From an uncultured Maribacter sp. (GTDB lineage Bacteria; Bacteroidota; Bacteroidia; Flavobacteriales; Flavobacteriaceae), in assembly GCA_947504045.1 (NCBI GenBank), contig CANNFY010000001.1:682001-746000 (forward strand): a DNA stretch of 64,000 nt, read 5' to 3'. Each line of letters opens with the position of its first letter. Position 1 is the first letter of the stretch. Below are positions 43,602 through 51,443 of the stretch, piece by piece. The notes below the pieces were generated by a model. It worked only from the letters and a program-made list of their open reading frames with translations. It was not told where the DNA came from and did no database searches. Both the position numbers and the translations under genes were made by a program.

Positions 43602-45799
43602 TCTTTATAAAATTTGGTTGTAGATATTCCTTCTGACGAATCTATTACCAATATATACATTCCGGAAGATAGTTTAGAAACCGGTATACCCTCTTCTGGT
43701 ACATTACCGTGCTCTACTTCTAGGCCTGCTGTAGAAATTATTTGAAAATTACTATTTTCTTCATTATCGCCACTTATTTTTATAATATCACTAGAAGGGT
43801 TAGGATATACAGATATAGAGTGTTTTTTATTAATAGTATTTGTTTCTAAAATTTCATCTAAAACCGTAGTTTCTCCATTAAAAGTAAATGTAGAAATTAC
43901 ACTATATTCCGATGCTACATTTTCATTACAAAAAGTACGTAAACAAACTTCATAAGAAGAACTTAAATCTAAATCTGAAATATTAAAAATATTCTCATTG
44001 GTATATTTTGTATTCCATTCCGCAGTGCCAGCCTTTTTATATTGTACTTCGTAAAGAGCGTCCGGTACAACATCCCATTCTAAAGAAACAGTATCGTTAT
44101 TACTGTCTAAACTTAAATTCGTTGGCGCCGTAACCATACAATCTGTAACCGCAACACCTGAAATTATAAGTGAAAAATTCTGAAGGTCATTTGTAATTTC
44201 TCCTTTATGAGAAACTGTTATTGTATATTCTCCACTAGCATTAGCAATCGTAATTTTTTCAAAAGTATCTACTTTATTATCCCCTTTTGTTGCCGCTTGT
44301 GTTGCATTTGCTGCACTAAGTTTCCAAGGGTAATAGGTTGTATTATTTTGCGTAATTCTTATATCCAAATCGTTAACTAACGCGGCTTGGGTATTATTAA
44401 CAACTGTTCTATTAATAAACGTAGCAGCAGGGTCTGTCCAAGAAATAGAAGCCGTTAATTCTTCCCCTTCTGGTATAGTAACTTTTAACGTATAAACTTC
44501 ACCATCTGTAAGGCTTTCTTCTTTTATATAACTTTTATACTCTTTGTTTGCCATTAGTTCCGCTGCTGTTTTACTATTCATAACTCCCCAACCCATTTGG
44601 TAATCGGGTCCTGGTTCATTTACATCATCCGCAGTATGCAGAACTAAACCTTTTAAGGTTGCTGCTTTCATATAAGAGCCATATAAATTTTCATGATATT
44701 GTTGTAATAAAAGCATAGAGCCTGTTATGCCAGGTGTAGCCATAGAGGTTCCTGTAGAGGAATAGTAACTATTATCGCTATTAGAGTAGGTGGTAAAAAC
44801 ATCTGTTCCACTACCTGCAATATCTGGTTTTATTCTACCATCATCCACAGGGCCAAAACTGCTATACGACGCTACAGTAGCTTTAGTTAAGTTGCCACTA
44901 CTATTAATTGTTGCATCTGCAGCTGCTACGGTAATTCCGTTTTTAGAGGTTGCAAACCCTAAAAGCATATCGTAGCCTTTACCTACTTCTCCTGATATTG
45001 GCTGCTCATTATCGCCAGATTTTTGTGCATTACCAGCGGCTGTTACCATTAAATAATAAGGGGCATTATACATTAGATTGTCCCAATCTTGTGTTACTCC
45101 AATATAAGAACCAAAATACCAATCTGGAACACGGTCGGTTTGTATACCATAAGAATGGTTAGATAATAATAGACCGTTTGCCGCAGCTTCGGCAACCTCT
45201 ATCTTGTCTTTAGTCCAATCGCTAGTAATGCCCGTAGCCTCATAAGCAACACCTTTTGCTGTAGATTTTTGACCGGATGCCAATAAGGTTCCCATTACCA
45301 TAGTTGGGTGTGCACCAATATCGGTAGTATTATCTGCAATGGTTACTCTAGAATCAAATTCGGTATGGGTTTCTCTTGCAATTCCGGCATCCCAAACACC
45401 TACTTGCATACCTTTACCTGTTATTCCTAAATGTAATAAACCATCTTCATATAAAGAATTTGCTCTAGATGTACTGCTTACATGATCCGAAAATGTAGTG
45501 TAATAAATAGGCGTGTTGTCTTCTCCTAAATCTAACAATTCTATATATGTACCATCAGAAAGTTTTTCTTTTAGTTGCCAACCATTTTTAGAAGCTAAAG
45601 TTTTTATTCTTTCCTGTTTTGTAGCATATGCACTTTCTAATTTAGAAACAACTTTTTTTAATTTAGAAACATCATAAGCTTTAGCCAGCTTATTTTTTTG
45701 GGCTTGGTTTTGTGCCGATGCTATTAACGAACAAAATGTTAAAAAAAAGCATGTCGTTAATTTAAAAAGCCATAGACAAGTAGGTTGCTTATTGCTCAT
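43598..45799 (-). CDS. Secreted subtilisin-like (S8) protease with T9SS sorting tail
   Basis: A 733-residue exported protease. A signal peptide (residues 1-29) is followed by a propeptide-like region, then the S8 domain with D137 (VGVWDAGIAR), H164 (AHPTMVMGTL), oxyanion N257 (TAAGNA) and S352 (GTSMATPG). A proprotein-convertase-like beta domain, a fibronectin type III domain (about 565-645) and a type A T9SS tail (ISVYPNPSSDIIKI ... STTKFYKD) follow. The tail directs export by the type IX system. The promoter carries a TATATTTG -7 element and a TTCATCGA-type paired site. Confidence 0.93.
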   Translation of the reverse strand: MSNKQPTCLWLFKLTTCFFLTFCSLIASAQNQAQKNKLAKAYDVSKLKKVVSKLESAYATKQERIKTLASKNGWQLKEKLSDGTYIELLDLGEDNTPIYYTTFSDHVSSTSRANSLYEDGLLHLGITGKGMQVGVWDAGIARETHTEFDSRVTIADNTTDIGAHPTMVMGTLLASGQKSTAKGVAYEATGITSDWTKDKIEVAEAAANGLLLSNHSYGIQTDRVPDWYFGSYIGVTQDWDNLMYNAPYYLMVTAAGNAQKSGDNEQPISGEVGKGYDMLLGFATSKNGITVAAADATINSSGNLTKATVASYSSFGPVDDGRIKPDIAGSGTDVFTTYSNSDNSYYSSTGTSMATPGITGSMLLLQQYHENLYGSYMKAATLKGLVLHTADDVNEPGPDYQMGWGVMNSKTAAELMANKEYKSYIKEESLTDGEVYTLKVTIPEGEELTASISWTDPAATFINRTVVNNTQAALVNDLDIRITQNNTTYYPWKLSAANATQAATKGDNKVDTFEKITIANASGEYTITVSHKGEITNDLQNFSLIISGVAVTDCMVTAPTNLSLDSNNDTVSLEWDVVPDALYEVQYKKAGTAEWNTKYTNENIFNISDLDLSSSYEVCLRTFCNENVASEYSVISTFTFNGETTVLDEILETNTINKKHSISVYPNPSSDIIKISGDNEENSNFQIISTAGLEVEHGNVPEEGIPVSKLSSGMYILVIDSSEGISTTKFYKD

Positions 45800-45823
45800 A
45801 AATATATTGTAAGATTTGGACTA

Positions 45824-45878
45824 CAAATATATTTTTTTAACAAAAAGAATAATAAACTACTTTCTAGTTTTCGATGAA
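45824..45878 (-). promoter_or_regulatory. Subtilase promoter with TTCATCGA-type paired site
   Basis: On the minus strand TATATTTG (45824-45831) gives the -7 element about 25 nt before the ATG. Upstream lie GTTCATCGA (45871-45879) and GTTTATTAT, 22 nt apart, at roughly -31 and -53 from the predicted start of transcription. No -33 TTG is at its usual place. The paired repeats fit LytTR-type activator sites; this is inference. Confidence 0.45.
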
Positions 45879-45946
45879 CTACCTACATAAATAACTACTA
45901 TTGTTGTGAAACTATAAAAAAACGATGCGTAGGAATATTCTTATAA

Positions 45947-46906
45947 TTAAATATTCCTTTTTAATACCATATAAACCGGAAAGTGATCGCTATACCCGCC
46001 AATATATTTTTTCCCTGCAAAAGTTCTGTATGGGCTTCCCTTAAATTTACCTTTATACTCGGTTAAAAAAGTATCATCAAAAATATCTGCATCTGAAAAA
46101 CTGTGGGTATTTTTCTTGTAATTAAAAAAATTATGAGAAATTATTATTTGGTCAAACAAACTCCAATTTTTTCGGTAACTAGTACTTCCTCTATGGTTTG
46201 GAGAGTGTAGTTTTTCCATAGGGTTATAAAGTGTAGAATCTTTTACTAATGTTTGTATGCTTTCAGAGGTAGGATTATCATTAAAATCGCCCATTATAAT
46301 ATAATTTGGGTCCATTTCTTCTTCTTCTATTTTAGCCATTACACTCCGTACAGTTTTAGCTGCTTCTATACGCTTATAATCTGTTTCTTTGCTTCCGTCT
46401 CTTCTAGAGGGCCAATGGTTTACAAAAATATGAACCAATTCTCCATTTAATTTACCTTTTACATAAAGTATATCTCTAGTAGTATCTCTATCTCCATTTA
46501 AACTATTTATAAGTAGAGGAATAGCTTCTGAATGTACTACTTCAAAATTATCTTTTAAATATAATAAAGCGGTATCTATACCACGTTCATCAGGAGAATC
46601 ATAGTGTACATAATCATACCCAATTTCTTTTAAAGGTTCTGTTTGCAATAATTCTTGAACAACCTTTTCATTTTCTACCTCAGCAACACCGATTATAACT
46701 GGAGGTTTATTAATAGTACTAAACCCTATTTTAGAAATTACAGTTGCTAATCTAGATAGTTTTTTAGAATATCTTTTTTTTGTCCATTTCTTAAACCCTT
46801 TCGGAGTAAAATCATCATCTAAAGTGTGTTCTTCATCTGCAGTATCAAATAAATTTTCTAAATTATAAAATGCAATTGTATACAGTTCTTGATCTTTAGT
46901 ATTCAT
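45947..46906 (-). CDS. Endonuclease/exonuclease/phosphatase family protein
   Basis: A 319-residue EEP-fold hydrolase: IAFYNLENLFDTADEEHTLD (Mg-binding N and E), EVENEKVVQELL, MGDFNDNPTSES and the terminal SDHFPVYMVL histidine. These are conserved catalytic blocks of Mg-dependent nucleases and phosphodiesterases. No signal peptide is seen. Many Flavobacteriaceae carry such a protein; the substrate is not known. It is divergent from hflX (94 nt). Confidence 0.9.
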   Translation of the reverse strand: MNTKDQELYTIAFYNLENLFDTADEEHTLDDDFTPKGFKKWTKKRYSKKLSRLATVISKIGFSTINKPPVIIGVAEVENEKVVQELLQTEPLKEIGYDYVHYDSPDERGIDTALLYLKDNFEVVHSEAIPLLINSLNGDRDTTRDILYVKGKLNGELVHIFVNHWPSRRDGSKETDYKRIEAAKTVRSVMAKIEEEEMDPNYIIMGDFNDNPTSESIQTLVKDSTLYNPMEKLHSPNHRGSTSYRKNWSLFDQIIISHNFFNYKKNTHSFSDADIFDDTFLTEYKGKFKGSPYRTFAGKKYIGGYSDHFPVYMVLKRNI

Positions 46907-47000
46907 AAATGTAAAAGAAAATCTAAGGAATTTATATAAGGACCATAAATTTACAAAATAGCTACATTAGATTTATGTAATTTTACACTTTATAGAATTT

Positions 47001-48212
47001 ATGATAGAAAAGAAGACTACTGCCTATGAAAAGGCTGTTCTAATAGGCGTAATTAACAAAGAGCAGAATGAGGAAAAAGTAAAAGAATATCTAGATGAAC
47101 TAGAGTTTCTTACCTATACTGCTGGTGGCGAAGTGTATAAACGTTTTGTACAAAAAGTAGATATACCAAACCCAAAAACACTTATTGGTAGTGGTAAAAT
47201 GGAAGAGGTAGAGGCTTATGTTGAAGAAAACAAAATTGGTTCTGTAATTTTTGATGACGAACTTACGCCAGGACAACAACGTAATATAGAAAAGCAATTA
47301 CGCTGTAAAATTATTGATCGTACCAGTTTAATTCTAGATATTTTTGCACAACGTGCACAAACTAGTTATGCAAGAACACAAGTAGAACTAGCACAATACC
47401 AATATTTACTACCACGTTTAACAGGACTTTGGACCCACTTAGAAAGACAAAAAGGTGGTATTGGTATGCGTGGACCTGGAGAAACAGAAATTGAAACCGA
47501 TAGGCGTATTGTTCGTGATCGTATTACCCTTCTTAAAAAGAAATTACTAAAGATTGATAAGCAAATGGAAACCCAACGTGGTAACCGTGGTGCTCTAGTA
47601 CGTGTTGCCTTGGTTGGGTATACCAATGTTGGTAAGTCTACCTTAATGAATGTTATTAGTAAAAGCGATGTATTTGCAGAAAATAAACTTTTTGCAACTC
47701 TAGATACAACCGTACGTAAAGTGGTATTAGGTAACTTACCTTTTCTTTTAAGTGATACCGTAGGTTTTATTCGCAAATTACCTACACAGCTTGTGGAGAG
47801 CTTTAAAAGTACTTTAGACGAAGTTCGCGAGGCCGATTTATTATTGCATGTTGTAGATATAAGTCATCCTAATTTTGAAGAACACATAGATTCTGTACAA
47901 CAAATTTTATCCGAAATTAAAAGTGCCGATAAAAAAACTATAATGGTCTTTAATAAAATAGACCAATATGCGCATGAAACTATTGAGGCAGATGATTTAA
48001 TTACAGAAAAAACTTCTAAGCATTTTACTATAGAAGAATGGAAACAGACCTGGATGCAAAAAGTTGGAGACAGGGCTCTTTTTATTTCAGCACTAAATAA
48101 AGAAAATTTAGAGGAGTTTAGAAAACGTGTTTATGATGAAGTTAGAGACATTCATGTAACTCGTTTCCCATATAATAATTTTTTATACCCAGAGCATTTA
48201 GATGAATACTAA
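47001..48212 (+). CDS. hflX: GTPase HflX
   Basis: A ribosome-associated GTPase that rescues or splits stalled ribosomes. The 403-residue protein has the N-terminal HflX domain (LIGSGKMEEVEAY, FDDELTPGQQRNIEK), the linker segment ERQKGGIGMRGPGETEIETD, and the G domain with G1 GYTNVGKSTL, G3 DTVGF and G4 NKID. Length is normal. The tandem small-RNA genes start 19 nt past its stop. Confidence 0.96.
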   Translation: MIEKKTTAYEKAVLIGVINKEQNEEKVKEYLDELEFLTYTAGGEVYKRFVQKVDIPNPKTLIGSGKMEEVEAYVEENKIGSVIFDDELTPGQQRNIEKQLRCKIIDRTSLILDIFAQRAQTSYARTQVELAQYQYLLPRLTGLWTHLERQKGGIGMRGPGETEIETDRRIVRDRITLLKKKLLKIDKQMETQRGNRGALVRVALVGYTNVGKSTLMNVISKSDVFAENKLFATLDTTVRKVVLGNLPFLLSDTVGFIRKLPTQLVESFKSTLDEVREADLLLHVVDISHPNFEEHIDSVQQILSEIKSADKKTIMVFNKIDQYAHETIEADDLITEKTSKHFTIEEWKQTWMQKVGDRALFISALNKENLEEFRKRVYDEVRDIHVTRFPYNNFLYPEHLDEY

Positions 48213-48302
48213 ATAACGTATTTAATAAATTTATGTAGTTCATCGAAGAAAGCATACCACTCATATTTTACACAACATTATACTCCTACTTCACAACATA
48301 AA

Positions 48303-48335
48303 TTGTTCAAAATCTTAAGAGCTGTAGTATCTTTG
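48303..48335 (+). promoter_or_regulatory. Canonical promoter of small-RNA copy A
   Basis: TTG (48303-48305) and TATCTTTG (48328-48335) are separated by 22 nt, a full match to the Flavobacterium promoter form TTG-N17-23-TAnnTTTG. Transcription should start near 48341. Confidence 0.75.
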
Positions 48336-48340
48336 AAGTG

Positions 48341-48540
48341 TAATTAAGAAATAGTGTTTACCCCAAATAAACACCAGAGCTTAACCCAAAATGTTAAAGT
48401 TTCTTTTCCCCAAAAAAGAACTTAACCTAAAAAAATTACCGAAGTATATAAACTCGATTATCGAGTAAATTTCGGACCCAAATTTTACAGAATACCTACT
48501 TAATTAAAAAATTGGCCCTTTCCCCAAAAAGGGCTTTTTT
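48341..48540 (+). ncRNA. Candidate small RNA with CCCCAA hairpin loops, copy A
   Basis: About 200 nt, from the predicted start to the terminator T run. Hairpins: H1 GTGTTTA/TAAACAC with loop CCCCAAA (48354-48374); H3 GTTAAAGTTTCTTTT/AAAAGAACTTAAC with loop CCCCAA (48393-48426); H4 ACTCGA/TCGAGT nested in CCGAA/TTCGG (48439-48475); terminator GCCCTTT/AAAGGGC with loop CCCCAA (48515-48534). A weaker H2 (TTAAC/GTTAA, loop CCAAAAT) shares bases with H3, so the two are alternatives. It is not shaped like 6S RNA or tmRNA. Function unknown; a trans-acting or protein-titrating RNA is likely. Confidence 0.75.
48515..48540 (+). terminator. Terminator of small-RNA copy A
   Basis: GCCCTTT pairs with AAAGGGC around CCCCAA, followed by six T residues. 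Confidence 0.88.
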
Positions 48541-48665
48541 AATGCCTTATAATTACAATACTGTAAAAAGAATAAATCAAAAAATAAACACAAGTATGTA
48601 GTTCATCGATGAAAGCATACCACTCCTATTTTACACAACAGTATACTCCTACTTCACAACATAAA

Positions 48666-48698
48666 TTGTTCAAAATCTTAAGAGCTGTAGTATCTTTG
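48666..48698 (+). promoter_or_regulatory. Canonical promoter of small-RNA copy B
   Basis: TTG (48666-48668) and TATCTTTG (48691-48698), 22 nt apart, are identical in form to copy A. Confidence 0.75.
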
Positions 48699-48703
48699 AA
48701 GTG

Positions 48704-48902
48704 TAATTAAGAAATAGTGTTTACCCCAAATAAACACCAGAGCTTAACCCAAAATGTTAAAGTTTCTTTTCCCCAAAAAAGAACTTAACCTAAAAAAATT
48801 ACCGAAGTATATAAACTCGATTATCGAGTTAATTTCGGACCCAAATTTTACAGAATACCTACTTACTAAAAAATTGGCCCTTTCCCCAAAAAGGGCTTTT
48901 TT
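48704..48902 (+). ncRNA. Candidate small RNA with CCCCAA hairpin loops, copy B
   Basis: Nearly identical to copy A: the same H1, H3, H4 and terminator with CCCCAA-type loops. The base change AGTAAA to AGTTAA lengthens the H4 stem by one pair (AACTCGA/TCGAGTT). The hairpin stems are intact in both copies, so both are probably functional. Confidence 0.75.
48877..48902 (+). terminator. Terminator of small-RNA copy B
   Basis: GCCCTTT (48877-48883) and AAAGGGC (48890-48896) with loop CCCCAA, then six T residues. Confidence 0.88.
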
Positions 48903-48944
48903 ATTTTATACTTTTAACTAATTGAATAAAACAATATGTATAAA

Positions 48945-48971
48945 AAAAGCCCTCTTAAAAAGAGAGCTTTT
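48945..48971. terminator. Terminator of the SUF/DUF3078 transcript
   Basis: AAAAGCCCTCTT (48945-48956) pairs with AAGAGAGCTTTT (48960-48971), one mismatch, loop of 3 nt. In the minus direction seven T follow, as expected for the end of the DUF3078 transcript 35 nt upstream. Confidence 0.8.
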
Positions 48972-49005
48972 CTATATATTAATACTAATTTATTATCCGC
49001 TTGTC

Positions 49006-49920
49006 TTAGAAAGCATAGTTAAGACCAAACATCCAGTAACTTTGTGTATCTACATCTGTGTTTTCAAGTGTAGCACCTGCAACTGTACTATTTGCAAAAG
49101 ATTCTTGCTTATTACCTCTTAAACCAAATTCAAATCCTAAACCAATTCCTTTCCATATAGAATAACCAAAAGAGTTTATCCATGTCCAGTTAGACAGGTC
49201 GCTGCTCTTATAGCTTTGGAAAGTAGATAAGTTAGTTTTAAAGTTTACTGGTCCTAATTTTCTTGTATAATCAACAACAATTTTTGCACCTAAAGAAGAT
49301 TCGTATGCAGCATCATTATCTGCAAAAACAAAGTTGTAGTTTAATGGGTGTATAACAACTACCATATCAGTTATTGGAGTCCAAGTAGCACCAACACCTA
49401 TATCTAAATATCCAGGGTCATTAAAATTGTTAATAATAGAAGTTCTATATTCTCCTAATGCAGAAACAGCAAATTTGTCACTTAGCTTATAACCGTATAA
49501 AGAAGTAATTGTAAATACATCTGTAGTACCTTCAAAATCTTCACTATCCGTTGCATCATCTTTATCGTCTAATTTTACCCATGCAAGGTTAACATTTCCT
49601 GAGTTTCTCCAGAAGAACTTTTCACGATCTAAGTTTGCAAAAGCATTTACTGCAACTCCTATATTACCAGAACTGTTGTTTGGTGTTCCTTGTAAATACC
49701 AGTTATTAAACCCAGATAAATTAGCTCCTATTGTACCAAAAGCTCCTTTTTTCCAACCTGGAAAAGCATCAATTTTACCTTGTAATGCATCTACTCTACC
49801 TTGGATAGCTGCAACTGAATCTTTTTTTAAGGCTTGTTCTGCCTTTAACTCATCAATCGTTTGGGCGTAACTTGCAGATAAAGCAAATACTGCTACCAAA
49901 GTAAATACTAGTTTTTTCAT
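49006..49920 (-). CDS. DUF3078 outer-membrane beta-barrel-like protein
   Basis: A 304-residue exported protein: signal peptide (residues 1-19, ending SYAQ), a short charged helix (about 22-52; TIDELKAEQALKKDS), then an amphipathic beta-strand-rich region ending in an aromatic residue (MFGLNYAF), as in outer-membrane barrels. It matches DUF3078. Last gene of the SUF-linked series: it lies 72 nt after the DUF2480 gene and is followed by a terminator. Function unknown. Confidence 0.85.
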   Translation of the reverse strand: MKKLVFTLVAVFALSASYAQTIDELKAEQALKKDSVAAIQGRVDALQGKIDAFPGWKKGAFGTIGANLSGFNNWYLQGTPNNSSGNIGVAVNAFANLDREKFFWRNSGNVNLAWVKLDDKDDATDSEDFEGTTDVFTITSLYGYKLSDKFAVSALGEYRTSIINNFNDPGYLDIGVGATWTPITDMVVVIHPLNYNFVFADNDAAYESSLGAKIVVDYTRKLGPVNFKTNLSTFQSYKSSDLSNWTWINSFGYSIWKGIGLGFEFGLRGNKQESFANSTVAGATLENTDVDTQSYWMFGLNYAF

Positions 49921-49992
49921 AATTTTAATGTTTAAGTGTTTTTTTAATTTAGAAACGCAAAAGTAGTAAATGTCACTTATTGTTAAAACAAA

Positions 49993-50496
49993 TTATTTCT
50001 TTTTATATAATGGCACTGAAGAACAAGCTTCGCCATACATAATACTTTTGGCTACTTTCTGTAGTTTTATTGTTGCCCATAAATAGGCATTTTCTGGAAC
50101 TGGTTTATTGCTACACCCCTTAATTATAACAGGCTTACCCTCAAAAGCAGACACTTCTAAATTAACAATAATATTTTTATATAATAGAGTATCTAATTCT
50201 TTTAAAGTGCCTATAAAAACTTGTTTAACAAATGGCTCTAACTTTGTTGCAATTAACATATATGCCCAAGCCGGAATAATTGCATCTGTGCTACAGTTAA
50301 CGGCAACATAACAGTCTTTATATTGTTCCCAGTTATGAGATTTTATAGTTGCTCTAAATTCTTTTTCTTTTAATAGTAAACCTTCATAGAGCCATGTACT
50401 AATATCTAACATTTCTCTTTTTCCTTCTGGATAATAATCCTCAAGGTTTAAGGTTATTAATTTACTTTGCGCAACTTTATTCACTATTTCGTCCAT
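49993..50496 (-). CDS. DUF2480 family protein
   Basis: A 167-residue cytoplasmic protein starting MDEIVNKVAQSKLITLNLED and fitting DUF2480, a Bacteroidota family found downstream of SUF genes. It has several cysteines (YKDCYVAVNCS, KGCSNKP, GEACSSVP) and the segment VNLEVSAFEGKPVIIKGCS. Its function is unknown; the repeated association with sufE and DUF59 genes suggests a role in Fe-S assembly or its control. Confidence 0.85.
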   Translation of the reverse strand: MDEIVNKVAQSKLITLNLEDYYPEGKREMLDISTWLYEGLLLKEKEFRATIKSHNWEQYKDCYVAVNCSTDAIIPAWAYMLIATKLEPFVKQVFIGTLKELDTLLYKNIIVNLEVSAFEGKPVIIKGCSNKPVPENAYLWATIKLQKVAKSIMYGEACSSVPLYKKK

Positions 50497-50601
50497 AACC
50501 TTCTGGTATATTTGAAGATATTGATATTGAAGATCGTTTTATTGAATTTGGTAAACCAAAATCTTTACTTCTTCTGTAACCTTGCTCTTATAGCTGAGTT
50601 C

Positions 50602-50937
50602 TTAAAGAAGTCCTATTTCTAATTTAGCCTCTTCGCTCATTAAGTCTTGCGTCCAAGGTGGATCAAAAGTAATTTCTACAATAGCACCTTTAATGTCATC
50701 TATAGATTTTACTTTTTCTTCTATTTCTACTGGCAAAGATTCTGCAACTGGGCAATTAGGAGAGGTTAGTGTCATTAATATTTTAACCTCTTTATCTTCA
50801 TTTACAAAAACATCATAAATTAAACCTAGCTCATAAATATCTACCGGAATTTCTGGATCATAAATAGTTTTTAAAACATTAACTATTTGTTCTCCTAATT
50901 CTTTTGTTTCTATATAATCTCCTGCTTCTTCGCTCAT
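50602..50937 (-). CDS. DUF59/MIP18-like Fe-S assembly protein (SufT-like)
   Basis: A 111-residue protein of the DUF59 (MIP18) family: IYDPEIPVDIYELGLIYDV and the cysteine-bearing loop LTSPNCPVAESLPVEIEEKV. SufT-like proteins assist late steps of Fe-S delivery. It begins 7 nt after sufE, within the SUF transcript. I leave the symbol blank because sufT usually has an additional domain. Confidence 0.9.
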   Translation of the reverse strand: MSEEAGDYIETKELGEQIVNVLKTIYDPEIPVDIYELGLIYDVFVNEDKEVKILMTLTSPNCPVAESLPVEIEEKVKSIDDIKGAIVEITFDPPWTQDLMSEEAKLEIGLL

Positions 50938-50943
50938 AATCTT

Positions 50944-51366
50944 CTAATTTAGTTGTGTTTGGTATGCTACTGCATATAATTTCAACTGTTTTATCATACT
51001 TACTAATCCATTTGCTCTTGTTGGAGACAAATGTTCTTTTAAACCAATTTCATCAATAAAATTAGTATTTGCATCTATAATGTCTTGTGGTTTCTGATTA
51101 CTAAAAACACGTATTAATATAGCAATAATTCCTTTAGTAATAATAGCATCGCTATCTGCGGTAAAAACTAACTTATCTTCTTGTAACTTGGCGTGTACCC
51201 AAACTTTACTTTGACAACCTTTTATTATATGATCGTCTGTTTTAAACTCTTGTTCTATTAAAGGTAAAGATTTTCCCAGATCTATCATATATTCATAACG
51301 CTGCATCCAATCGTCAAACATGGAAAACTCGTCTATAATTTCTTCTTGGATTTTATCTATGGTCAT
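50944..51366 (-). CDS. sufE: Cysteine desulfuration protein SufE
   Basis: Accepts the persulfide from SufS and passes the sulfur to SufBCD. The 140-residue protein has the acceptor cysteine C51 in IIKGCQSKVW. Length is normal. It lies 78 nt after sufS, with the DUF59 gene 6 nt downstream. The start is at ATG 51366. Confidence 0.95.
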   Translation of the reverse strand: MTIDKIQEEIIDEFSMFDDWMQRYEYMIDLGKSLPLIEQEFKTDDHIIKGCQSKVWVHAKLQEDKLVFTADSDAIITKGIIAILIRVFSNQKPQDIIDANTNFIDEIGLKEHLSPTRANGLVSMIKQLKLYAVAYQTQLN

Positions 51367-51443
51367 ACCTAGTATTTTTTACAAAAGTACAATACGAATC
51401 CTTGAGATTCAAAAGTTTAGGAAAATGATAACGAATACTTTTT

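Larger units (their letters stand above)
48232..48540 (+). repeat. Tandem 309-bp small-RNA unit, copy A
   Basis: This unit is repeated at 48595-48902 with only about five differences (roughly 98% identity by direct alignment). It comprises an upstream TTCATCGA site (48239), a -33/-7 promoter, an RNA of about 200 nt and a terminator. A 54-nt spacer separates the copies. Nothing protein-coding runs through the unit. Confidence 0.9.
48595..48902 (+). repeat. Tandem 308-bp small-RNA unit, copy B
   Basis: Second copy of the unit. Three of its differences lie in the upstream regulatory part; there the TTCATCGA site becomes the perfect palindrome TTCATCGATGAA (48602-48613). One difference extends the H4 stem and one small indel lies before the terminator. 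Identity of the transcribed part is almost complete. Confidence 0.9.

Noticed and set aside
48341-48540. 6S RNA
   Set aside because: The predicted fold is a row of short hairpins, not one long rod with a central bubble, and the 5' and 3' ends do not pair.
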